The notes under the pieces are model-generated. The model did no database searches. It worked only from the letters and a program-made list of their open reading frames with translations, and was not told the DNA's origin. Shown here piece by piece: positions 1-6,433 of a stretch of 10,217 bases of DNA. The translations under genes were made by a program, and so were the position numbers. Source of the stretch: Phascolarctobacterium sp. (lineage in GTDB: Bacteria; Bacillota; Negativicutes; Acidaminococcales; Acidaminococcaceae); assembly GCA_024405645.1 (NCBI GenBank), contig JAKSOJ010000031.1, positions 1 through 10,217 on the forward strand, in the 5' to 3' direction. The number at the start of each line of letters is the position of its first letter. Positions within the stretch are counted from its first letter, which is position 1.

Positions 1-10
1 TTAAAATACA

Positions 11-48
11 AAAAAACCGAGAACATTTCTGCTCTCGGATTTTTTATA
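11..48 (-). terminator. Bidirectional rho-independent terminator after the secreted-protein gene
   Basis: A 9-position stem (17-25 with 30-38, one mismatch) closes a 4-base loop. It is flanked by six A residues on the left and six T residues on the right, so it can terminate transcription from either side. It begins 12-20 bases beyond the stop codon of the minus-strand secreted-protein gene, and on that strand the hairpin is followed by a run of seven T. Confidence 0.85.
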
Positions 49-59
49 GACGTAATATA

Positions 60-617
60 TTATTTGTCGATTTCGCCAACATTTTTTACAAAGATTACTT
101 TGTTAACAGCGCCATATTTAGGACCTTGCTTTTGAACTTGACCATTGCTATGAGTAATCCAACCATCGATAAAATGATCTGCACCTTTTTTGATAATAAC
201 AACTTGATTCCAAGATTTATCAACCATTGCAGAGAAATTACCGGAACCATCGGTCACAGCAACTTTATAAACCGGGCTAGAATAGCAGATGATACCTACA
301 GTACCAGAGCCATCAGCCTTGAAACGACCACCAATTACTTGACGACCAGAATATACTTCTGCATTAGCCAAATCACAATGACCAGAAATTCTGAAATCAC
401 CATGTGCGGTAACTGCATCATTTTGAGGATCATGATCAACGGTAGAACCACCATTAACTGCTTTTACAGCTTGAACAGGAGCTTTAGAAGTAGGTGCTTT
501 GGTGGAAACGCCAGGGATTTTTGGAACTTTAATGCCAAAACCTGCATCGGCTTGGGAAAGAGGGATACTAACAACTGCAATACATGCAATAGCAGTGAGA
601 ATTTTGCTTAATTTCAT
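60..617 (-). CDS. Small secreted protein of unknown function
   Basis: I do not recognise this 185-residue protein. It begins with a typical Sec signal peptide: a lysine-containing N-terminus, a hydrophobic core at about residues 6-20, and an A-D-A cleavage site at 23-25. The mature protein would be about 160 residues. The cysteine at residue 12 lies inside the hydrophobic core and is not a lipobox, so a lipoprotein is unlikely. Residues 26-55 are a Lys/Pro/Val/Ala-rich linker. The rest (about 56-185) looks like a beta-rich, glycine-rich domain with two cysteines (81 and 111) that could form a disulfide. The start is supported by an AGGAGG ribosome binding site 7 bases upstream. The gene has its own strong promoter (665-693) and terminator (17-38), so it appears to be an independently transcribed, possibly abundant exported protein of the cell surface, periplasm or exterior. 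Confidence 0.85.
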   Translation of the reverse strand: MKLSKILTAIACIAVVSIPLSQADAGFGIKVPKIPGVSTKAPTSKAPVQAVKAVNGGSTVDHDPQNDAVTAHGDFRISGHCDLANAEVYSGRQVIGGRFKADGSGTVGIICYSSPVYKVAVTDGSGNFSAMVDKSWNQVVIIKKGADHFIDGWITHSNGQVQKQGPKYGAVNKVIFVKNVGEIDK

Positions 618-664
618 TTTGTTTCCTCCTTACGGTAAAAGATAACGATTTTTGAGTTGTCCCC

Positions 665-693
665 ATTATAACAAAGCTTATGAAATTTATCAA
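665..693 (-). promoter_or_regulatory. Housekeeping promoter of the secreted-protein gene
   Basis: Read on the minus strand, TTGATA (693-688) and TATAAT (670-665) are separated by exactly 17 bases, a near-perfect housekeeping sigma-factor promoter. Transcription would begin near 657-659, leaving an untranslated leader of about 40 bases before the ATG at 617. It lies in the 109-base gap after the Enzyme I-HPr gene, so the secreted protein does not depend on that gene's transcript. Confidence 0.75.
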
Positions 694-702
694 ATATACA
701 AT

Positions 703-726
703 GGTAATGCTAAATTACGGATTACC
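703..726 (-). other. Weak hairpin just after the Enzyme I-HPr stop codon
   Basis: The inverted repeat GGTAAT (703-708) / ATTACC (721-726) directly follows the stop codon of the minus-strand Enzyme I-HPr gene. The 6-base stem has a 12-base loop and no U-tract on the minus-strand transcript, so it is at best a weak terminator. Read-through into the secreted-protein gene is possible. Confidence 0.3.
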
Positions 727-2691
727 TTACAGCTTTTCTTGCATATACTTTTGCAATGCCTCGAGTACTTGCCCTGCTTCCTTACCTTCTGCGGATACTT
801 CCAGTTTCGCTCCTTTGGCTGCACCAAGCTTCATAAGCTCGATTAACTTTTTAGCATTAGCAGATTTATTTCCGCATATAATCTTAACACTAGCTTCATA
901 TTTTTTTACAAGCTTCACAATCTCCCCAGCAGGACGAGCATGTATACCAATTGGATCATTAATTATATAAGAAAAAGCTTGAGCTTTCTCCATAGTTTCT
1001 TGTACTTCAACTACCGGAGCTAAAACTCTAGTTTCTTCCTTCTCAAAAGTATCTTGAGCATCTTCCTGACCTTTTCCTTCTGCCTCCAAAATTATTTGGC
1101 GAACCTCGGGAATGCTAGCAATGGCTACGGACACTTCATCAAGTCCAGCCTCTACCAAACGGGGCAGAATCTTTTTGTCTGCACCCAATTGTCCGCAGAT
1201 ACCAACAGGAATATTGTTATTATGAGCACCTACAATGGTCATTTCAATCAAGCGCAAGATTGCTTCGTGTCTTGGCTCATAATAAGCCTCCATACCTTCT
1301 GCTTGTCTGTCCAAGGCTAAAGTATATTGAGTCAAATCGTTTGTACCAATAGAGAAAAAGTCCACATGCTTGGCAAGCTCTTCACTGCAAATAGCTGCAG
1401 CAGGAGTCTCTATCATAATGCCAAATTTAGGCATTCGATAAGCTATATGCTTTTCTTCTAGCTCTTGAATAGCCAAAATTACCTGTTCTTTAATGGCATC
1501 TATCTCTTTAACCGATGTAATCATCGGAAACATTACAGAAAGATTACCATAAATTGCAGCTCTCAAAAGAGCTTTTAACTGATCCTGAAATAAGGATTTA
1601 AAGGCAAGACTCACACGCACACCTCTAAATCCCAAAGCAGGGTTTGCTTCCACAGGCATGTCGAGATATGCTGCAGGCTTATCCGTGCCAATGTCGATGG
1701 TACGAATAATTACAGGCTTATCCCCCATTGCCTCTAGAACTTCTTTATATACATTATATTGTTCTTCTTCACTAGGAGCACTGTCACGGTTCATGAACAG
1801 AAATTCCGTACGGAATAGGCCTATGCCATCTGCCTTGTTTTTTAGTGCTTGTTCAACATCTTCAATACCAGAAATATTAGCATATACCTTCATCTTCGTA
1901 GCAGCTTCTTCTTGAGCCAGGATAGCATCCTTTTCGGCAAGTTTAGCCTTAGCCCATTCTAGTTTTTCTTCAGATGGATTAAGCACTAAACAGCCATTTT
2001 CTGCATCCAACACGGCATCTACTCCTGCAAATTTTTCATCAGTTTCAACCCCAAAGATATAGGGCAAGCCATAATTTCCCGCAAGAATCGCAGTATGAGA
2101 AGTAGCATTACCCTTGTGAGCAACCAAACCTTTAATATATTTTTTATCAAAAGCTGCAAGCTGAGCAGGAGTAAATTCTTCCGCCATAAGGATTACTTCT
2201 TCGTACAAATCTAAATCATTAGTAAAGCCTGTGAGCTTATCAGCAACACGTTGGGCGATTTGCTTCATATCCTCACTACGAGCTCGCATATAGCTATCAT
2301 GCATCGTTTCAAACTCTGCAGCCAAAACCTTACCTGCGGCTACTGCAGCATATTCAGCACAAGTCTGAAGCTCTGTAATTTTGTCATATATAGCATTTAT
2401 AAAGCTTGCATCCTCCAGCATCATCAGCTGAGCAGTCAAAACATCCTTAGACCTGCTATCTGCAGTAGCGATTTCTGCTTGCATATCTACCTTAACATTT
2501 TCCCATGCAGCTTCAAAGCGAGCAATTTCTGCATTGATATCGCAAATATTCTTTTTTTCGATTTTGGGTTGAGCCTTGAAAAATAAAATCTTTGCTAGGG
2601 CTACGCCGCCAATAACAGCATTTCCTTGCAAGATTTGCATAGTAGAAGCACTTACGGACTCTTTTCTTTCAACAGAGAATACTTCTCCCAT
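727..2691 (-). CDS. ptsI: PTS Enzyme I with a C-terminal HPr domain (EI-HPr fusion)
   Basis: This is the shared cytoplasmic phosphotransfer protein of the PEP:sugar phosphotransferase system. Enzyme I takes phosphate from PEP and passes it through HPr to sugar-specific Enzyme II proteins. Residues about 18-570 are Enzyme I: the phosphorylated His199 in the TSHTA motif, PEP/Mg-binding residues including R294, R330, E428 and D452, and the active-site Cys499 in GICGQ. A charged linker (about 537-568) joins residues 570-654, a complete HPr domain with phospho-acceptor His584 in HARPA. At 654 residues it is about 80 longer than ordinary Enzyme I, which matches one added HPr. The position of HPr Ser46, target of HPr kinase, is Lys615, and the residue two after the catalytic Cys is Gln501 instead of the usual Glu. 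The ATG at 2691 has an AAAGG about 11 bases upstream. Met18 aligns better with usual Enzyme I starts but has no visible ribosome binding site. No terminator was found at its 3' end beyond a weak hairpin. Confidence 0.95.
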   Translation of the reverse strand: MGEVFSVERKESVSASTMQILQGNAVIGGVALAKILFFKAQPKIEKKNICDINAEIARFEAAWENVKVDMQAEIATADSRSKDVLTAQLMMLEDASFINAIYDKITELQTCAEYAAVAAGKVLAAEFETMHDSYMRARSEDMKQIAQRVADKLTGFTNDLDLYEEVILMAEEFTPAQLAAFDKKYIKGLVAHKGNATSHTAILAGNYGLPYIFGVETDEKFAGVDAVLDAENGCLVLNPSEEKLEWAKAKLAEKDAILAQEEAATKMKVYANISGIEDVEQALKNKADGIGLFRTEFLFMNRDSAPSEEEQYNVYKEVLEAMGDKPVIIRTIDIGTDKPAAYLDMPVEANPALGFRGVRVSLAFKSLFQDQLKALLRAAIYGNLSVMFPMITSVKEIDAIKEQVILAIQELEEKHIAYRMPKFGIMIETPAAAICSEELAKHVDFFSIGTNDLTQYTLALDRQAEGMEAYYEPRHEAILRLIEMTIVGAHNNNIPVGICGQLGADKKILPRLVEAGLDEVSVAIASIPEVRQIILEAEGKGQEDAQDTFEKEETRVLAPVVEVQETMEKAQAFSYIINDPIGIHARPAGEIVKLVKKYEASVKIICGNKSANAKKLIELMKLGAAKGAKLEVSAEGKEAGQVLEALQKYMQEKL

Positions 2692-2732
2692 TAGACACCA
2701 AGCCTTTCTATGATAACAGCAAATTCACAGGA

Positions 2733-2762
2733 ATAGCACCTGGAATGTTTTCCAAGTGCTAT
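2733..2762 (-). other. 13-bp intergenic hairpin between the dynamin and Enzyme I genes
   Basis: Positions 2733-2745 pair with 2750-2762 around a 4-base loop. On the minus-strand RNA all 13 positions pair, one as G-U, and the hairpin starts 4 bases after the dynamin stop codon. The RNA that follows (UUCCUGUGAA...) is not a U-tract, so it does not look like an efficient rho-independent terminator. It may give partial termination, protect the 3' end of the upstream message, or mark a processing point within a two-gene transcript. Confidence 0.6.
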
Positions 2763-2766
2763 AACC

Positions 2767-4719
2767 TTAAGCCTCTATTTCTTTTTGCAGAGCTTGAATA
2801 TTTTGCTTATATTCTTCCATTTGCGCTATGGTCGCAGAGCATTGGTCTTTTTCTTGTTCCAGCTTAGCTTCGGTTGCAGCTTTGAGAGCTTTCCAATCTG
2901 CAAGAATGGCAAATTCAGCCTCAAGAGCCTTTTCCAGAGTATTAATCAAAGGCAGGAAGAATACCTCATCCATCCCTTGTTGGATAATTTTAATAATTGA
3001 GCCAACGATTCTACGTTTTTCCCCTTCAATCTTTTCAAAGACATCGGAAGATAGCATTTCTTGAATCTCTTTGGTAATCTTCTCGCCTCTTGCGTCGAAT
3101 CTGTAAGAAGAATATACATAGAAAACACCATTGACAATGCCTTCTAGCATGCTTTCGACTTCCAAAGCAGCGTAAGAGAGGAATTGATCCAAATCCAAGC
3201 CTAAAGTAGACTTCAAGGTTTTGCTATGGTTATTATGTACGCTGGCAATATTTCCCCAAGCCAAAGGATGCTCATTTGTTAAAAGTTCAGCCTCCATATT
3301 ACCAGCAAAGCGTTCAACTACCTTTTCTAAAAGTTCTAAATCTTTGGCAAGTTCCTCTTGCAAATCCTCAAACAATTCATTCTGGATAAACTCTCTATAA
3401 CCATTCTCGTTCAGAGCCACAAAATCTTGCGCAAGCCAACGAGCAAGCTCCATGGCATCTTGATGTTCTGTAGTATTGGCAAGAGTTCTTTCCTCAGCTT
3501 CTCTTTCTTTGATATCCTTTTTAGCCAAATAGTTATATTTCTTATAATTGTCCATCAGCTCTCTTCTGGAAAGTATTTCAGTATTGAGTTTAGCACGTTT
3601 ACTAATTTCCTGAGCCTCTTCCAAAAGTTTTTGTTCTGCGCTGATTCGCTTTTCCAAATCCGCAATGGACGCGTTAATTCCATCTAATTTAACATCTGCT
3701 TTAAAGCGATAGTCCTTGATATCTTCTTTAATATCGTCAATCAACTCGGTCAATTTTTCGTTATAATCAGTCAGTTGAGCCCTACCACGTTCATTAGTAA
3801 GATAGCCAGCCAAAGCAGCCTTAAATTCTTCTACGCCACTATTCAGCATATCACCAATGTTAATCATGTAAATGCCTTGCTCGCCCAGCAGGGTCTTCTC
3901 GGCGAAAATCTTGTTCAAACGGGGCAAAAGTTGTTTTTTGGCCTTTGCCAATTTAATGCCAAACAGGTTGCAAACGAAGAAAACATTCTTGATTTCGTTG
4001 CTATCCAGGTATTGCGCAATAATCTCCTTATCACCATCACCACCAGTTGCAATATTGGTAGTAACATAGATAACAGCATCAGCCTTTTTCAAGTATTGCT
4101 CTACTACAGCAGTTCTGTCTTGAGACTCATCTAAACCCGGAGAGTCAATAATCTCAATACCATTGCTACAAAGCTCGCTTGGATAATAGATAATCGCCTT
4201 GGCAAACGGACTATTCTCCAAAGTTCCAATTGGTTCGTCCTCTTCCTCATCGTAGGGAATGGTAACGCAATCTGCCAATGCATCCAAATCTTCTACAATA
4301 TAATCAGGAACTTTACCATCCTTATGAGCAAGGATGTGTGCCTTAACATGCTCATCTTGAACCCAAATCTCCCAATTTTCAGGCAGTACATCTTTAAAGG
4401 ATACTGCTGCCTTAGGTTCAGGACCATAGGTTACTTCATTAATATATGCAGTACATGGGTTGAGGCTGTCAGGCAATACCTCGTCCCCCAAAAGAGCATT
4501 AATCAAAGAGCTCTTACCAGTGCTAAACTTACCAATAACCAAAACCTTAAAATGCTCTTGGTTAATTCTATTAATCAAATTCTTCAGGCTAGAAAATCTT
4601 CTAAAGCTATAATTATGATAAGCATCGACTAATTCGTCGATACGCTCTTCGGTAGCTTCACAAAGGCTATTTATCTTTCCTTTATAAACCTTTAACTCGG
4701 AATATTCCAATACTTCCAT
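2767..4719 (-). CDS. Dynamin-family large GTPase
   Basis: This 650-residue protein is a bacterial dynamin-like GTPase, a family of membrane-remodelling or membrane-protecting proteins. The G domain occupies about residues 55-310: G1/P-loop GKFSTGKS at 63-70, the G2 threonine T90, and G3 DSPG at 192-195. The expected G4 (N/T-K-x-D) is replaced by NLFG at 251-254, keeping only the Asn, so nucleotide specificity or turnover may differ. A long charged helical region, probably coiled coil, runs about 320-415. Further helices follow, with moderately hydrophobic patches near 520-540 and 582-592 that could contact membrane, and a C-terminal coiled coil at about 608-650. There is no signal peptide or obvious transmembrane span, so it is cytoplasmic or peripheral. 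The start has AGGAG 8-9 bases upstream and a good promoter. Bacterial dynamins often occur as tandem pairs, but this one is alone. It may be co-transcribed with the Enzyme I-HPr gene 75 bases downstream. Confidence 0.88.
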   Translation of the reverse strand: MEVLEYSELKVYKGKINSLCEATEERIDELVDAYHNYSFRRFSSLKNLINRINQEHFKVLVIGKFSTGKSSLINALLGDEVLPDSLNPCTAYINEVTYGPEPKAAVSFKDVLPENWEIWVQDEHVKAHILAHKDGKVPDYIVEDLDALADCVTIPYDEEEDEPIGTLENSPFAKAIIYYPSELCSNGIEIIDSPGLDESQDRTAVVEQYLKKADAVIYVTTNIATGGDGDKEIIAQYLDSNEIKNVFFVCNLFGIKLAKAKKQLLPRLNKIFAEKTLLGEQGIYMINIGDMLNSGVEEFKAALAGYLTNERGRAQLTDYNEKLTELIDDIKEDIKDYRFKADVKLDGINASIADLEKRISAEQKLLEEAQEISKRAKLNTEILSRRELMDNYKKYNYLAKKDIKEREAEERTLANTTEHQDAMELARWLAQDFVALNENGYREFIQNELFEDLQEELAKDLELLEKVVERFAGNMEAELLTNEHPLAWGNIASVHNNHSKTLKSTLGLDLDQFLSYAALEVESMLEGIVNGVFYVYSSYRFDARGEKITKEIQEMLSSDVFEKIEGEKRRIVGSIIKIIQQGMDEVFFLPLINTLEKALEAEFAILADWKALKAATEAKLEQEKDQCSATIAQMEEYKQNIQALQKEIEA

Positions 4720-4778
4720 TTCTTTTACTCCTGTATTTGCATAGCTTACAGCTACTAATCATTCTTACTTGTCATTAT

Positions 4779-4807
4779 ATTATACAAATATTAATATCTT
4801 TAATCAA
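4779..4807 (-). promoter_or_regulatory. Promoter of the dynamin gene
   Basis: On the minus strand TTGATT (4807-4802) and TATAAT (4784-4779) are 17 bases apart. A second overlapping TATAAT lies at 4779-4774 but has a poor -35. Transcription would start near 4772, about 50 bases before the ATG. It lies back-to-back with the aspartate kinase promoter in the 261-base divergent region. Confidence 0.6.
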
Positions 4808-4858
4808 TAGTTGGTACCTGCAAGCTAAATATTTCCCCCATAAAACGCAACTGATTTC

Positions 4859-4888
4859 TTGACTCTTTTCCTATTTATATGGTAACAT
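4859..4888 (+). promoter_or_regulatory. Main promoter of the aspartate kinase gene
   Basis: TTGACT (4859-4864) and TAACAT (4883-4888) are 18 bases apart, and a TGG just before the -10 makes it an extended -10 promoter. The start would be near 4895, giving a leader of about 85 bases. That is too short for a lysine riboswitch or T-box, and the only structure I see there is a 5-bp stem (4930-4934 with 4938-4942). Confidence 0.6.
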
Positions 4889-4898
4889 CAAGGGTATG

Positions 4899-4928
4899 TT
4901 GATTTTTTATATAAAAAAATAATATTAT
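4899..4928 (+). promoter_or_regulatory. Possible second aspartate kinase promoter
   Basis: TTGATT (4899-4904) and TATTAT (4923-4928) are 18 bases apart, downstream of the stronger candidate promoter. If used, it would give a leader of about 45 bases. The region is very AT-rich, so a chance match is possible. Confidence 0.3.
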
Positions 4929-4980
4929 TCCTAATTTTTAGGACAGTTATGCTAGTTTTATTTTTTGAGAGGTTGATAAA

Positions 4981-6294
4981 ATGAGAAAAGTTTTAAAATT
5001 TGGTGGCAGCTCCTTGGCAAGTGCCGAACAATTCAAAAAGGTTGAAGCAATCATCAAAAGCGACAATAGCGTTGCTTACGTAGTACCTTCTGCTCCTGGT
5101 AAACGTAATTCCAGCGATACCAAGGTTACCGATATGCTTCTCCATGTATATGCTACTGCATGTGCAGGTCAAGACATCAGCGCTGAAATGGATGCTATCA
5201 AAGCTAGATATAACGAAATTATCGAAGGTCTTGGTCTTAAAGACTTCAATCTTGACGCTGATTTTGAAGAAATCGCTAACAGCTTGAAAACTGCTCCAGA
5301 AAAAGATTATACTGCATCTCGTGGCGAATACCTGAACGGCAAAATTATGGCAGCTTACCTGGGAATCCCCTTCATTGATGCTAAAGACATCATCTTCTTC
5401 AATGATGAAGGCAAACTGAACACCTATAAAACCCAAAAAGTTATGGAAGCAAAGCTTGCTGAATATGATAAGGCAGTTGTTCCTGGCTTCTATGGCATGG
5501 GTAAAGACGGTAAGGTTAAAACCTTCTCCCGTGGCGGCTCCGACGTTACCGGCTCCATCGTTGCACAAGCAGCTAAAGTTGACGTTTATGAAAACTGGAC
5601 CGACGTATCTGGCTTCCTGACCGCAGATCCTCGCATTGTAGACAATCCCAAACCTATTAAATACATCACCTACAGAGAATTAAGAGAACTTTCCTACATG
5701 GGTGCTTCCGTTCTTCACGAAGATGCAATCTTCCCTGTTCGCCAAGTTGGTATTCCTATCAATATTAGAAACACCAACATTCCTACCGATGAAGGAACTT
5801 GGATTGTAGAAAGCACTGCTCGCAAACAAGATTATGTAATCACCGGCATTGCTGGCAAAAAAGATTTCTGCACCGTATTCATCTCCAAAGCTATGATGAA
5901 CTCCGAAATTGGTTTCTGCCGCAAGGTTCTCCAAGCTTTCGAAGACAACAATATTTCTGTAGAACATATGCCTTCCGGTATTGATACCATGACCGTTGTT
6001 GTTCACCAAGACGAATTCATGGAAAAAGAGCAAAAAGTTATCTCTGCTATCCACCGTCTTGCTAAACCTGATGCTATTGAAATCGAATCCGGTCTTGCTC
6101 TCGTAGCTGTTGTTGGTCGCGGCATGAAGTCTGCAAGCGGTACTGCTGGTAAGCTTTGCACTGCTCTCGCTAACGCAGGCGTTAATATTAAGATGATCGA
6201 CCAAGGTTCCTCCGAACTCAACATCATCATCGGTATCAGAAACGAAGACTTCGAACTTGCAAGCAAAGCTATTTACAAAGCATTTATCGGCTAA
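4981..6294 (+). CDS. lysC: Aspartate kinase with two ACT domains
   Basis: It phosphorylates L-aspartate with ATP to give 4-phospho-L-aspartate, the first step towards lysine (and diaminopimelate), threonine and methionine, in the cytoplasm. The catalytic amino-acid-kinase domain covers about residues 1-280: the N-terminal KFGGSS motif (6-11), SAPGKR (37-42), the SRGE substrate motif (113-116), SRGGSDVTGS (183-192) and WTDVSGFLTADPR (206-218). Two ACT regulatory domains follow at about 286-362 and 371-437, where lysine or threonine would bind for feedback inhibition. The 437-residue length fits a monofunctional enzyme, with no homoserine dehydrogenase fused. The ATG is preceded by GAGAGG at a spacing of 8. 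Codon use is strikingly biased to GCT, GGT, AAC, ATC, ACC and TTC compared with its neighbours, which suggests high expression. It is transcribed alone, with its own promoter and terminator. The isozyme type (lysine- or threonine-sensitive) cannot be decided by eye. Confidence 0.95.
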   Translation: MRKVLKFGGSSLASAEQFKKVEAIIKSDNSVAYVVPSAPGKRNSSDTKVTDMLLHVYATACAGQDISAEMDAIKARYNEIIEGLGLKDFNLDADFEEIANSLKTAPEKDYTASRGEYLNGKIMAAYLGIPFIDAKDIIFFNDEGKLNTYKTQKVMEAKLAEYDKAVVPGFYGMGKDGKVKTFSRGGSDVTGSIVAQAAKVDVYENWTDVSGFLTADPRIVDNPKPIKYITYRELRELSYMGASVLHEDAIFPVRQVGIPINIRNTNIPTDEGTWIVESTARKQDYVITGIAGKKDFCTVFISKAMMNSEIGFCRKVLQAFEDNNISVEHMPSGIDTMTVVVHQDEFMEKEQKVISAIHRLAKPDAIEIESGLALVAVVGRGMKSASGTAGKLCTALANAGVNIKMIDQGSSELNIIIGIRNEDFELASKAIYKAFIG

Positions 6295-6309
6295 GGTAAA
6301 TTAACAAGC

Positions 6310-6354
6310 ACACTCCTTGTTCTTACTATTGTAAGGATAAGGAGTGTTTTTATT
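6310..6354 (+). terminator. Terminator of the aspartate kinase gene
   Basis: A 9-bp outer stem (6310-6318 with 6339-6347) and a 5-bp inner stem (6322-6326 with 6331-6335, loop of 4) are separated by a 3x3 internal loop and followed by TTTTATTT. It begins 16 bases after the stop codon. No convincing promoter is visible between it and the next gene at 6434, although the AT-rich interval must contain one if the terminator is efficient. Confidence 0.85.
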
Positions 6355-6433
6355 TATAATTAATAGACATATTCCTTTATAGAGTTTATACTATGGTTAT
6401 AAATTAAACTATATAAAGTGAAAGGATCGACAT

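Noticed and set aside
126..611. 161-codon open frame on the plus strand
   Set aside because: It lies entirely antisense to the secreted-protein gene, which has a signal peptide, ribosome binding site, promoter and terminator. The antisense translation has no coherent domain.
2638..2640. Met18 as the start of the Enzyme I-HPr protein
   Set aside because: It matches the usual Enzyme I N-terminus, but no ribosome binding site precedes it. The upstream ATG at 2691 has an AAAGG, so the longer form is kept with some doubt.
4720..4980. Lysine riboswitch or T-box upstream of aspartate kinase
   Set aside because: The leader after the best promoter is about 85 bases, with only a 5-bp stem, and shows no T-box sequence or terminator hairpin.
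4993..6204. Long minus-strand open frames (191 and 174 codons) opposite aspartate kinase
   Set aside because: They are shadows created by the strong codon bias of the aspartate kinase gene, which has every catalytic motif.
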